The position numbers were made by a program, and so were the translations under genes. Of a DNA stretch of 64,000 nucleotides, positions 34,101-63,125 are shown in pieces. The notes under the pieces are model-generated. The model was given only the letters and a program-made list of their open reading frames with translations, did not search any database and was not told the origin of the DNA. Source of the stretch: Todiramphus chloris collaris (taxonomy: Eukaryota; Chordata; Aves; Coraciiformes; Alcedinidae); assembly GCA_025345505.1 (NCBI GenBank), contig JANVCC010010406.1, forward strand, positions 10,249,859-10,313,858, written 5' to 3'. How positions within the stretch are numbered: the stretch's first letter is position 1; the number at the start of each line of letters is the position of its first letter.

Positions 34101-36400
34101 ACTCAAGTATGTAGCCACTGAGCAAAGCTAAGCTATCCACTCTGCTTCATTTTTGTGAAATTAGCCTTACTTGCCTCGGGATAGAAGTAATTTGCTCAAA
34201 ATGCAATCTCCTACTAAGAGTGGAAGATGATGGAATAAACCAGGTTACAACTAGGTGGAGCAAATTCAGTCCCATATAAACATAACTGGATTACCTGCAA
34301 CATTCCATGTTCTGTTTAGGCATGTGGCTGATTAAGTAGACATACTATAGCATTGTAAATACCATGTTTAGAATTTTTTTACTGATTAGTACTTAATTTA
34401 TTTGTAGCCCATGATGAAAGTAATAACATCTGCTCGACAGAAAGCAGGAAGAACAATCACTGCTCGAATCACGGGCCGAGCTGACATGGGACAAAAAGCC
34501 AGACTTTGTGGTAGCTTAGCAGTGATGGGAGTTGCTCCACCCATGAGTTCAGTCATTGTTGAAAAACACCATCCAGTCACTCAGGTAAGTCAGAATTAAG
34601 CTTGTCACAGTATTCTTATTGCAACACATCTGGTAGTAGTTAAAAGTTATCATCATGAAGAAATATGAGACAAGGCTCAGACTTGAGGCCTGTTTAAAAT
34701 AACAAAACAGTACTGACTTCTACCTGAAGGCACTGGGTAAGACAGGAAGTAAATATTGTCACTTAAATCTGTTTGTCTTGTTTCTGTAGTAATTACTTCA
34801 CAGGTATAGTAGTCTTGGCTGTCTCTTTCTTCACCAGCTCTTCGGTGAGTCTTCTCTTTTATAGAAGTGGTCAGTCTGTACATCAGTGTTTGGTGTCGTC
34901 ACTGCAACCACCATTTAAAGATAAGCTTCGTGCTGTACAGCAGAAAGAGCAACTGAACCACAGGTGGCAAAAATACAGATTAGCCTGACAGGAGCTAATT
35001 GGGGGGTGGGGGAGGTGGGGTCAGGACAGGGGGACAGAAAGTAAAAGTGTTGTCTGGAGGCAATCAAATTCCTCACATCTGCTTGTTTTGAGTCCTACTC
35101 CCTCCATTCATCCTGGAGAAAACAGTTAAATAACTGCAGTAATAGGGTATGAAAGCAGTATGTAAGAAGATGGTAAACAGCAGCCTAAATAGCCTAGGCA
35201 ATTGCTACATTTCCAGGCCAGTCTGAGGAAAAAATGGTTTTTACTGGAGGTGTATGTAACAGTTAAAGATGACTTTTTATATTTTTAACTTGTAAAGTAG
35301 GATCTGAGTCTTCTCTGCACTATCTTAAAATCCAGTTGAGTGATACTGCCAGAACAAGATGAGATATATCAGGTCCCTTAATTTGAGCTGGAGTTACTGG
35401 AAACTGTGTGAGGGATGTTCTGCTTTCACTTATTTGCTGTGTGAGTCAGAGCCCTGTGGCAGGCTGCATGTAGCTTTTTAGCAGAAATTCATATTTAAGA
35501 TGTATCTCCTTAGGGCATTAGAGGTTTGGTATGAGACTTATTTCAGCAAGAACAATTTCTGGACTGATTGTGACTAGTGTGACAAGCAAAGCACTTGAAC
35601 TAGTGTAGCAAAAACTGCCTTCTAAAAATATCATAAATTTAAGTCACAGAGATCTATTCCACATACTCGTTCTGTAAATAAATGCCTAAGTGGAAGTCAA
35701 TCAGGTGAACTATTTCTCTTTAATCTGACAGGGGAGAGAAGAATTACTACTGCTTATTGCAGTAAGGTGGTGGCTAGTTGTTTGGGGAGAAAATTCATTG
35801 TTGTTAAATAAATGCAAAACTTTTCCTTTCAGAGACTTCATCATAGCAAATACTGAACTTCAAAAGGAAAGTTGGCATGAGTAACTTAGCACTACTGAGG
35901 AAAATTCTGGACATTGTTGTTTTAGAAAAAAAAACAAAACCCAAAAAAACAAGCAACAACACACAAAACAAACAACAACAAACAAAAAAGAACCTTGAAA
36001 TAAGATTGAAGTGATAAAAGCTCAGGGTAACTACTTAATTGCAAGTTCAGCACTCTATGTTCTGAAAAGTATACTACAGTTAAGGAAGGAAAAGGATTAT
36101 TCATTCTGTTAAAGTGACTCTTTTTTTGAGAAGTGTATTTCAGTTTGCTGTATTGCAAATATTTCTGTTTAAACTACAGCTCACGTGGAGCTATTTAATG
36201 ACAAATCTTTTGTATTGTTAAGTGTTCTGATATATCTGATTACTTTTCAGCAAACTATATCCCAAGCCACTGCTGCTAAATATCCTCGAACTGTGCTCCA
36301 TTCTTCTGGCTCTACCACTGTGAGACCTGCAGGACAAGTTGGGCAGATGCTTCAGGGCCAAACTCATACCAGTGTTCAGTCAATAAAAGTTGTTGACTGA
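14186..36400 (+). CDS. POC5: POC5 centriolar protein, complete coding region over 11 exons
   Basis: POC5 is a centrin-binding protein of the centriole lumen, needed for elongation and maturation of the distal half of the centriole. Joining 14186-14269, 18468-18615, 23431-23627, 24001-24177, 26923-27027, 28057-28236, 29355-29517, 32455-32573, 33390-33503, 34408-34584 and 36251-36400 keeps one frame (all GT-AG) and gives 537 residues; human POC5 is about 575. Family marks are the N-terminus MSSDEEKS, three centrin-binding repeats ending in WK or WR (Trp153, Trp227, Trp260), the conserved block [20 protein letters not shown] at about 330-350, the block [14 protein letters not shown] at about 440-453, [15 protein letters not shown] near 473-487, and the C-terminus SIKVVD. 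The middle is coiled-coil-like and charged. Residues 353-430 are Pro/Ser/Thr-rich and divergent. The start is the first ATG of exon 2, one base after its acceptor. Confidence 0.96.
14270..18467 (+). other. POC5: POC5 intron 2
   Basis: AT-rich. It contains an A-run at about 14417-14434 and an old CR1 fragment at 15388-15770. Otherwise nothing recognised. Confidence 0.75.
15388..15770 (-). mobile_element. CR1 LINE fragment, old
   Basis: Complement of a CR1 3' region: TTCCATTTGGAAGGGACCT at the left edge, then diverged versions of the usual stretches (AGGAAGCCTGTTCTAG, GAGATCTCCCCTCAGCCTCC, GTTCTCCAAACT). It is more decayed than the copy at 8358-9136 and carries no useful open frame. Confidence 0.85.
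18468..18615 (+). CDS. POC5: POC5 exon 3 (residues 29-77)
   Basis: The acceptor TTTGTGACAG precedes GATGAATATGAAGAG, encoding [11 protein letters not shown], a well-conserved POC5 N-terminal motif. The donor CTCTAG/GTAGTA is at 18616. The exon ends in phase 1. Confidence 0.94.
18616..23430 (+). other. POC5: POC5 intron 3
   Basis: AT-rich intron. It holds a long A-run at about 19153-19178, smaller A/T runs near 20169 and 20221, and a + strand CR1 at 21738-22240. Confidence 0.75.
21738..22240 (+). mobile_element. CR1 LINE, 5'-truncated, sense orientation
   Basis: The + strand reads as CR1 ORF2 C-terminus and 3' UTR: CACCTTGAGTATTGTGTTCAG, GGTCCAGAGAAGGACAACAA, then the typical GGAGGTGGTGGAGTCACCAT and a 3' end TTCCAGCCTTAATGATTCTATGA. 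Frameshifts break the frame. Confidence 0.92.
23431..23627 (+). CDS. POC5: POC5 exon 4 (residues 78-143)
   Basis: The acceptor TTTCACTTTTAG precedes TCTTAATG. Phase 1 in, phase 0 out. It encodes a Ser/Pro/Glu-rich, poorly conserved linker followed by the conserved [16 protein letters not shown], the first half of centrin-binding repeat 1. The donor AAG/GTATTA is at 23628. Confidence 0.94.
24001..24177 (+). CDS. POC5: POC5 exon 5 (residues 144-202)
   Basis: The acceptor ACTTTTCAG ends at 24000. It completes centrin-binding repeat 1 (TELRKWK) and continues into a charged helical stretch ([18 protein letters not shown]). The donor GAG/GTAGTA is at 24178. 59 codons, phase 0 at both ends. Confidence 0.96.
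25335..26225 (+). mobile_element. CR1 LINE with ORF2 remnant and internal deletion
   Basis: The + strand begins in CR1 reverse transcriptase coding sequence (CCCATCTACGAGAAGGGACG, GGGAACTACAGACCTGTCAG) and runs through the fingers/palm region and the portion encoding [11 protein letters not shown]. Near 26045-26050 it jumps directly to the 3' part (TTTAGACTAGATACTAGGAA). The usual segment between these CR1 landmarks is missing, so part of ORF2 is deleted. Stops and frameshifts make it inactive. Confidence 0.9.
26231..26320. repeat. TTTG/GTTTT low-complexity tract
   Basis: A run of G-interrupted T tracts lies directly after the CR1 copy and before a small oppositely oriented CR1 end. Confidence 0.7.
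26331..26385 (-). mobile_element. Short CR1 3'-end fragment
   Basis: AGAATTGTCATGGTTGGAAA followed by AGACCTCTGTGAT is the complement of a CR1 3' terminus. Only about 55 bp are recognisable. Confidence 0.6.
26923..27027 (+). CDS. POC5: POC5 exon 6, centrin-binding repeat 2 (residues 203-237)
   Basis: The acceptor ATATTTTTGCAG precedes GTGATTACT. It encodes a 35-residue helix ending in [15 protein letters not shown], which matches the repeat signature of a hydrophobic-x2-Trp-Lys/Arg end (Phe224, Trp227, Arg228). The donor GAG/GTACGTG is at 27028. Phase 0 at both ends. Confidence 0.95.
27028..28056 (+). other. POC5: POC5 intron 6
   Basis: About 1 kb. No repeat family or RNA gene recognised. 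Confidence 0.7.
28057..28236 (+). CDS. POC5: POC5 exon 7, centrin-binding repeat 3 (residues 238-297)
   Basis: The acceptor TTTTTTTTTAAAG precedes GAGTATGC. It encodes [18 protein letters not shown], which fits the Sfi1-like centrin-binding pattern (Ala244, Leu252-Met253, Trp257, Trp260-Arg261), then a charged helix ending NDYEAKIAE. The donor GAG/GTAAAA is at 28237. Phase 0 at both ends. Confidence 0.96.
28237..29354 (+). other. POC5: POC5 intron 7
   Basis: T-rich near its 5' end (28254-28286). Otherwise no feature recognised. Confidence 0.7.
29355..29517 (+). CDS. POC5: POC5 exon 8 (residues 298-351)
   Basis: The acceptor CTTTCATAG precedes CTAACTGCTG. It encodes a helix and then the most conserved POC5 block, [20 protein letters not shown]. 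The donor CCTG/GTTAGT is at 29518. It leaves phase 1. Confidence 0.97.
30543..30612 (-). mobile_element. CR1 3'-end fragment
   Basis: AGAATCATAGAATGGTAGGG then TTGGAAGGGACATCTAGAGA and TCCAACCCCCCTGCCAG: the complement of the last 70 bp of a CR1. Only this tail is present, an extreme 5' truncation. Confidence 0.88.
32130..32213 (+). other. POC5: Possible POC5 cassette exon, 84 nt, in frame
   Basis: A pyrimidine-rich tract and CCATTAG are followed by an open frame that continues in the phase left by exon 8. CAG/GTGGCA gives a donor at 32214. The 84-nt block enters and leaves in phase 1, so inclusion would add 28 residues ([15 protein letters not shown] at the start) without shifting exon 9. 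The frame is also open past the donor, to 32413. No counterpart is known to me in mammals. Confidence 0.25.
32455..32573 (+). CDS. POC5: POC5 exon 9 (residues 352-391)
   Basis: The acceptor CTAATAATAG precedes ATACAGGAAG. It encodes a low-complexity segment with [18 protein letters not shown]. The Pro-rich linker is expected here in POC5 but is poorly conserved. The donor ATG/GTAAGC is at 32574. Phase 1 in, phase 0 out. Confidence 0.9.
32574..33389 (+). other. POC5: POC5 intron 9
   Basis: AT-rich, with an A-run near 32868-32880. Nothing else recognised. Confidence 0.7.
33390..33503 (+). CDS. POC5: POC5 exon 10 (residues 392-429)
   Basis: The acceptor CATTCACAG precedes TTCTCTACC. It encodes a Ser/Thr/Ala-rich segment ending [10 protein letters not shown], comparable in composition to the low-complexity region of the mammalian protein. 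The donor CTG/GTAACA is at 33504. 38 codons, phase 0. Confidence 0.9.
33504..34407 (+). other. POC5: POC5 intron 10
   Basis: It starts with a T-run at about 33522-33544. No further feature recognised. Confidence 0.7.
34408..34584 (+). CDS. POC5: POC5 exon 11 (residues 430-488)
   Basis: The acceptor TATTTGTAG precedes CCCATGATG. It encodes the conserved C-terminal blocks [19 protein letters not shown] and [18 protein letters not shown]. The donor CAG/GTAAGT is consensus. 59 codons, phase 0. Confidence 0.97.
34585..36250 (+). other. POC5: POC5 intron 11
   Basis: It contains a CAAA-rich tract at 35929-35992. Nothing else recognised. Confidence 0.7.
36251..36400 (+). CDS. POC5: POC5 exon 12, C-terminus and stop (residues 489-537)
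   Basis: The acceptor TACTTTTCAG ends at 36250. It encodes [17 protein letters not shown] and ends in VQSIKVVD with stop TGA at 36398-36400, the POC5 C-terminus. An AATAAA occurs inside the last codons (36382-36387). Confidence 0.96.
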   Translation, partial: QTISQATAAKYPRTVLHSSGSTTVRPAGQVGQMLQGQTHTSVQSIKVVD

Positions 36401-36700
36401 CGGAGTGAATAGCTTTCTCACCCATGGGCGGTTTTATCAAGCTACAATTTAAACCTTTTCTCAGTCTTTTGAGATCTGATGTAGCAAGGCCAAAAGTATG
36501 TATCATGTTTTACCCTTTTCTTAAAAAAAAAAAAAAAAAAAGTTTTTTAAGTGCTTTTATAGTAAACACCTAGAGGGGGATAAAAAGAACTTGAAATGTT
36601 GTTCTACCTCCAAACTATTTGAAAACTTACTGTATTAAGAGAAACGCTTTTTAAGGACTCTTTTTGCACACTTAAATAAAGGATAGAATGTGATTTTTGT
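36401..36700 (+). other. POC5: POC5 3' UTR with poly(A) signal
   Basis: AATAAA at 36675-36680, about 275 nt after the stop, is the likely polyadenylation signal; cleavage would fall near 36695-36705. An A-run lies at about 36522-36540. Confidence 0.75.
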
Positions 36701-38031
36701 CTGAATCTCTGTTAGTCCCAATGTTACTAACACCTACTTTCAAATGAAAATGAAATTTATTTTTGTTACATATGCTTACGCAACTAAGTGTAGCTGACAT
36801 GCATTTTAAGAATATCCTACAACAGCACACTTCAATGAAGAGTAACAGGGTGGTATCATTCACACTCAGGGTGCAGCTTAGGCCAGGTGGGGTACCAAGT
36901 CCATCATATTGTTAAGCATTCTTATTTTCCAAGATTATGTTGCCGAACTTGATGCATACCTCTCAGTATCTAAGAATTTGTGATCTTAGATCCGCAATTC
37001 CAAAACCTGAGGATTGACCAGTCTGTTCTTCATATTCTGGTGATGCTCTGCACTTGTGTCTAAACAGTATGCACACACAAGGGCAGTTATGCATAAGACT
37101 TCAGACTAAGATAAAGATCATCGTCTTTTTAGTACAAACAATAAGATTCAGTACAAAATCATGCTAGCTATATATTGACAGACAAGGCAATTCAATTAGT
37201 TTATTACATGATAAAACTATTGCTATTTTGTTAGAGAAGACTAGAAAGGAAGACATTTTATATAATTGTTCAGATATGAAATATATTCAGTAACGAGAAC
37301 CTTTAAACATGTTCAGAATGAAATTACCAAATATTAATTAATCAACAAGAAATAGGTAAATAATTGCTATGTCTGTGAAGTATTAAATATTCTTTTTTGA
37401 GTAGGTATATAAGGTTTTTCCATGATAGAAAATTCTCGAGCCAGCCAGACATGGGTTTAGGTGTGACACTTTTGCATTTTTTAGCTACATAAATTGAATG
37501 CTGAATAAGAAGGACTTGTCCTAATACTAGCACTAATTCAACAGGAGAAAAGCCCTCTTCAGACAGGAACACTATAATTCTAGCAAGACTTTATAAAAAC
37601 CCTTAATCCCAGATGAGGTCAGGTGCCAACCTACTTCTGGTAGTGTTAATTTATACACATAATTTTAACTTATTAATTTCTTTCAGGTAAAAAACATCTG
37701 ATTTACATTTCATGTCAAAACAAAATAGCTTAATTTACAGTTCCAGTACAGAATTCGTGTATCAGTGTTAAGCCATGCGTACAGATTTTAAGAGGATGGT
37801 TCTTGCTTAGCAGTAGAGTCATAAAATTACCAGCCAGCCATTCACTCTTAAATTCCTTAAATCCTCATACAGGAAGCATTGGAGAGAGAACTAACCAGTA
37901 TTCCAGGCTTGGAAAAAGTTGTACAACTTCAAAATAGGTTTCTGTTTCCAGAAAATATGTTATTTGTATTTGAAAGTCCCTTTCCATCTGGCATGTAATT
38001 CCATCATATATGCCATATTTTATTGACGAAC
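36701..38031. other. Convergent gap between POC5 and ANKDD1B, including the ANKDD1B 3' UTR
   Basis: No coding exon recognised. On the - strand the ANKDD1B 3' UTR extends from 38031 downwards. AATAAA on that strand occurs at 38024-38019, probably too near the stop to serve, and at 37205-37200, a plausible site giving a 3' UTR of about 0.8 kb. The two genes would then end roughly 500 bp apart without overlap. Confidence 0.5.
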
Positions 38032-58638
<20,607 letters not shown>

Positions 58639-59461
58639 TCAGTGTATGAGTTGGTTCTGCTTTGCAGGCTCTTAAAAAAAATCACCAGGCAGTGTGAGTG
58701 GGATTCGACCCTTAAATTAAGCTAAATATCATGCATCGACACCTAGGTCGATGAACATTTATTCAGGTTGTCCCTCTTCCTGACAGACGCTTGTCACCTC
58801 CAGAGAAGGACTGATCACATTTTAAGATGAGGGGATTAAATACTACCTAGAAATTATTCCCTTTCCCCAGAAACCATGTAGATAGTTAGCACTGGGTGCA
58901 GAGGATGGCACTTCAGGTGATTACATATAATAAATGTATTTCTATGAGTCAGTATAATTTTCCAGTTAGCCCTCTTTTTAAGGTTCTCTTTTTTCCTCTA
59001 AAATTCTCCAAAAAGTTCTTCCATTACAGGAAAAAAATAACCCTGTTGATAACTTATTATTGCCAAAAGGAGTACAGATAAGGAACTTCCAGACAGTGAC
59101 TCCCATCTTGGCCACTGACTTCTCCAGGTTAGCCACATCTCCTACTCAACTTCCGTGTCCTGTGTCCCATCATAAATCACAGCTTATTGTGCAAAGTGCT
59201 ATGTAAACACAAGACATCCATACTCCTCCATAAAAGCACCTGGTCTAAGAGATGGAGTCAGAGGAACCGACAGGAAGCAAGTGAGATCAAGGCACTTTCT
59301 TAGCAGTTTCCACTCTGCAAATGAGGAATAAATACCTTGATTCCCACCTCTGATGGAGAACAGGAACAGTTTTTATGCATGTTGGTAAAACACTTCAGAC
59401 AGCAGGATGCTTGCTGTGACATGGACTTCAGAATACTACTTCCATACTATTCACTGAATAA

Positions 59462-59680
59462 CAAAACGGTTCAGGTTGCGAGAGGCCTCTGGAGGTGACA
59501 CTTATGCAGCATCCTGCTCAAAGCCTGTCCCATTGGAGCAGGTTGCTCAGGACCTTCTCCTATCAAGTTCTGAATAGCCTAAAGACTAAAACCTGAGACT
59601 CCACAAACTCTTTGGAAAATCTGTTCCAGTGTTTGACCACTCTGACAGTGATTTTTTTTTTTCTCCTTGTACATAACTGG
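59462..59680 (-). mobile_element. Old CR1 LINE, first part (interrupted by an LTR-like insertion)
   Basis: Diverged complement of a CR1 3' region (GGAGCAGGTTGCTCAGGACC, TCTGTTCCAGTGTTTGACCA). The CR1 match stops near 59680 and resumes at about 60116 with the next part of the element. Confidence 0.75.
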
Positions 59681-60109
59681 TGTTGGGGAATGGCTTGAGA
59701 ACAAGGGCCATGGCTCACTGCAAGATATATTATCAGAAGCTAGGTGTGAGACCTAGCCCAGCTGCAGGGACAGGATGCCCTTGAGGAGGAACGTTAGGAT
59801 AATAATAGGATAGTTTGGCTTATAGAGAGAGGGACGTTATATCAGCATAAGACGATATCAGGATGTTTTGGTCAACGGAAAGAGGAGCTATGTAGCAGCT
59901 GGGACCACCAAGGGGTGGTCATAGGGAGAGTGTGACTTCTTGAATGGACCTATGGGAACTATCATGAATATGTATAACTTGTGTGTACTCCAATCAGCAT
60001 GTATTAGTGATTAGCATAACAGTATATCAGTAGCTGCAAGTGTGACAATAAACAAAGTTTGCCTATTAATCATATTGATTTTCCTGCACTCTTCCCTCGC
60101 CATTCCGTA
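59681..60109. mobile_element. Solo-LTR-like insertion inside an old CR1
   Basis: About 430 bp starting TGTTGGGGAATGG and ending near CCATTCCGTA, with imperfect inverted ends sharing GGAATGG/CCATTCC. It splits an old CR1. AATAAA at 60047-60052 suggests a + strand LTR. AACTGG stands on both sides (59675-59680 and 60110-60115) as a possible 6-bp target duplication. A second direct repeat, GTACATAAC, at 59669-59677 and 60119-60127 leaves the exact boundaries open. There is no coding part. The family is not identified. Confidence 0.55.
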
Positions 60110-60115
60110 AACTGG

Positions 60116-60298
60116 AACGTACATAACCTCTTGTTATGAAATTTGTGTGCACTTCTTCTTGTCACCACGCACCACTGAGATGAGTCTGTCTGTGTTTTCT
60201 CTAAAATCTCCCCTCATGTAGCTACAGACAGGCATAAAGTCTCTCCTTCACCATTCTCCTCCCAAGGCTAAGCAGACCCAGGTCTCTCAGCATCTCCT
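60116..60298 (-). mobile_element. Old CR1 LINE, second part
   Basis: It resumes CR1 complement sequence (CTTGTCACCACGCACCACTG, AAATCTCCCCTCATGTAGCT, CTAAGCAGACCCAGGTCTCTC). It is cut at about 60298 by the 3' end of a younger CR1. Confidence 0.75.
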
Positions 60299-61304
60299 CA
60301 TAGAATCGTTCTGGTTGGAAAAGACCTTCAAGATCATGATCTTTTAAATACCTCCAGGGATGGTGACTCCACCACTTCCCTGGGCAGCCCATTCCAGGGC
60401 TTGACAACCTTTTTTGTGAAGAAGTTCTTCCTAATATACAACCTAAACATCCCCTGGTGCAACTTGAGGCTATTTCCTCTTGTCCTATCCACTTGTTATC
60501 TGGGAAAAGAAACCAATCCCCACCTGACTACAGCCTCCTTTCAAGTAGTTGTAGAGAGCGAGAAGGTCTTCCCTGAGCCTCCTTTTCTCCAGGCTAAACA
60601 ACCCCAGTTCCCTCAACCACTCCTCATAAGACATGTTCTCTAGATCCTTCACCAGCTTTGTTGCCCTTCTTTGGACTCAATCCAGAACCTCAATGTCCTT
60701 CCTGTAAAGAAAAGCCCAAAACAGAACACAGTATTTGAGATGAAACCTCACCAGTACCAAGTAGGTGGCACTGGTGAGGTAGTGAGGAGGGCAATCACTT
60801 CCCTAGTCCTGCTGGACACACTATTACAAGCCAGGATGCTGTTGGCCTTCTTGGTCACCTGGGCATACTGCTGGCTCACATTCAGGTGTCTGTTGACCAG
60901 AACCCCCAGGTCCTTTTCTGATGGGCAGCCTTCAGCCACTCGCCCCCAAGCCTGTGGTGTTGCATGGGGTTGTTGTGACCCAGGCACAAGTGTACAAGGC
61001 ACTTGGCCTTGTACAACCTCATACCACCAGCCTCAGACCATCAATCCAGCCTGACTAGATCCCTCTGTAGAACCTTGTTACCCTCAAGCAGATCAAGACT
61101 TTCACCTAATTCGTTGTCATCTGCAAACTTCCTGAGGGTGTCCTTGATCCCCTTGTCCAGATCATTGATAAAGATATTAAAGAGAACAGGTTCCAGCACT
61201 GAGCCTGGGGAACACCATTTGTGATCAGTCATCAGCTGGATTTAACTCCATTCACTACCACTCTCTGGGCCCGGACATCCAGTTCATTTTTTATCCAATG
61301 AAGC
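60299..61304 (-). mobile_element. Younger CR1 LINE, 5' part interrupted by a solo LTR
   Basis: It starts at the complement of a CR1 3' terminus (TCATAGAATCGTTCTGGTTG then GAAAAGACCTTCAAGATC) and runs through the 3' UTR and ORF2. The complement near 61200-61130 encodes [20 protein letters not shown] of the reverse transcriptase. At 61304 it is interrupted by an LTR, and it continues for about 40 bp after 61755. It appears to have inserted into the older CR1. Confidence 0.9.
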
Positions 61305-61755
61305 TGTGGTGGGTTGACTCTGGCTGGGCACCAGGTGCCCACCAAGCCCTTCTATCACTCCCCCCAACCCCCATCAGCATGGCACACAAGGAGAGAATAA
61401 GACAAAAAGAAAAGAGCGTGTGTTGCAATAGATGTTATTCTCTACTTCCCGTCCACAGGCGATGTCGGGCCGAGTCCAGGAAGCAGGGCTCCAGGAACAC
61501 GTAGCAGCCGCTTGGAGGACAAAGCAGAATGCCCCCCCATCCTCCTCCTGCCCTCTCCCTTTATAGCTGAGCTGACATCATATGGTATGGAATATCCCAC
61601 TGGTCAGCTCAGGCCAGCTGTATCCTCTCCCCCATCCTCTGGTGCCATGTGAGCACTGGCAGTCATAACACGGGTGTGTTACCAACACCCTCCAGCTCCC
61701 AGTGCTGCAGCGTGAGGGCTGGATGGGGAAAAGCAGCTCAGCCAGACCCACTACA
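61305..61755 (-). mobile_element. Endogenous retrovirus solo LTR
   Basis: A 451-bp element with TGTGGTGGGTTGA at the left and GACCCACTACA at the right, i.e. TG...CA ends with inverted TGT(A/G)GTGGGT. It is flanked by the 5-bp direct repeat GAAGC (61300-61304 and 61756-61760). On the - strand a TATAAAG box (61565-61559) lies after the U3-like part, giving the orientation. Without it the surrounding CR1 reads on (CCAATGAAGC then GTACATCC). No gag, pol or env sequence is present, so this is a recombined solo LTR of an avian family. Confidence 0.9.
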
Positions 61756-61807
61756 GAAGCGTACATCCAATACACATACACCATGTACACAATCCTAATC
61801 ATCCTAG

Positions 61808-61885
61808 GGGCTCTGGCTGGATTCACTCCAGCTTGTCAATGTCTTTCCTGTACTGGGGAGCCCCAAACTGGGCACAGCAAGCAGA
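61808..61885 (-). mobile_element. CR1 LINE fragment
   Basis: GGCTGGATTCACTCCAGCTT, GTCAATGTCTTTCCTGTACT and CCCAAACTGGGCACAGCA: the complement of a short piece of CR1 ORF2. Confidence 0.7.
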
Positions 61886-62009
61886 AACTGGAGTGGAAAA
61901 CAGTGGAGGGCAATGTGGAACATGCATCTGGTGCCAGGCTACTAGAATAAAGCTGGGCTTGGGCAAAATATGTGACTGTGGCTCAGAAGTCTGCCCTGAT
62001 AAACCTTCC

Positions 62010-63125
62010 CAATTATGACCAAGGAGAAAACCTAACTAGACCAGATAGCTTTATACAATGATAAGAATAGCCTGGTGGACAAGGGGAGAGAAGCAAGTGT
62101 TTACCTCAACTTCCGTAACAGTTTTGACACTGTGCCCCATGAGATCCTTGTAGAAAAACCAACAAAGTACAGACATAGACAAATGGATATATCGAGGTGT
62201 ACTGAAAGCCAGCTGAACTATCATGCCCAAAGTGTTCTGGTCAGCAGCACAAAGTCCAGCTGGAGACCAATAATTAGCAGCACACACTAGGCACAGATCC
62301 TGAGTCCAGTACTGTTTAACATCTTCATTAATGACCTGAATGATGGAGCAGAATGCACCATGAAGCAAATTTATAGAAGAGAGTAAATTGGGAGGAGTGG
62401 CTGATGAACCAGATTGGTTTGCTGCCATCCAGTGCGACCTTCACAGGCTGCAGAAACGGTCTGACAAGAACCTCATTAAATTCAACAAGGAGAAAGGTAA
62501 AATCCTGCACCTGGGGAGGAGCAGCCACAGGCACCAGTACTGCCTGGGGGCCAACTGCCTAGAGAAACAGCTTGGTGGAGAAGGACCTGGGGCTCCTGGT
62601 TAACACTAAAGAGAGCAGAGCCAGCAGTGTGCCCTTGCACATGCAAGGCAAATGGTATCCTGGGCTGCATCAGGAAGAGCACTGCCACCTGACCAAGGGA
62701 GGTAATCCTTACCCTCTACTCACTGGTAAGACACACCTGGAGTACTGTGTCCAGTTCTAGGCTTCCCAGTATAGAAGAGACATGGACATACTTCACACAG
62801 TCCAGCAAAGGGCCACGAAGATGACTAAGGGACACGTGACATGAGAAGTTGAGAGACCTGGGGCTGTTTAGCCAAGAAGGCTGAGGTGTATAAATACTTG
62901 AGGGAAGGGGATAAAAAAAGATGCAGGCAGACTCTTCTCAGTGGTGTCCAGGGACAGGGTAAAAGGCAATGGGCACAAACTGAAGTAAGGTACAATTCAC
63001 TTAAACATAAGAAAATACTTTTTTACTCTAAGCATGATCAAACACTGGAATCAATTGCCCAGAGAAGTTACGGAGTCTCCATCCTGGGAGATATACCTAA
63101 CTGGACATAGGTCTGAACAACCTGC
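62010..63125 (+). mobile_element. CR1 LINE, 5'-truncated, opposite orientation
   Basis: The + strand reads as CR1 ORF2 (GACACTGTGCCCCATGAGAT, CTGTTTAACATCTTCATTAA, AATCCTGCACCTGGGGAGGA, CACACCTGGAGTACTGTGTC) and 3' UTR, fading at about 63125. Several frameshifts break it. It faces the - strand CR1 cluster directly to its left. Confidence 0.9.

Noticed and set aside
37342-37572. 76-codon - strand frame downstream of ANKDD1B
   Set aside because: It lies in the probable 3' UTR, has no splice connection to the gene and matches no family I know.
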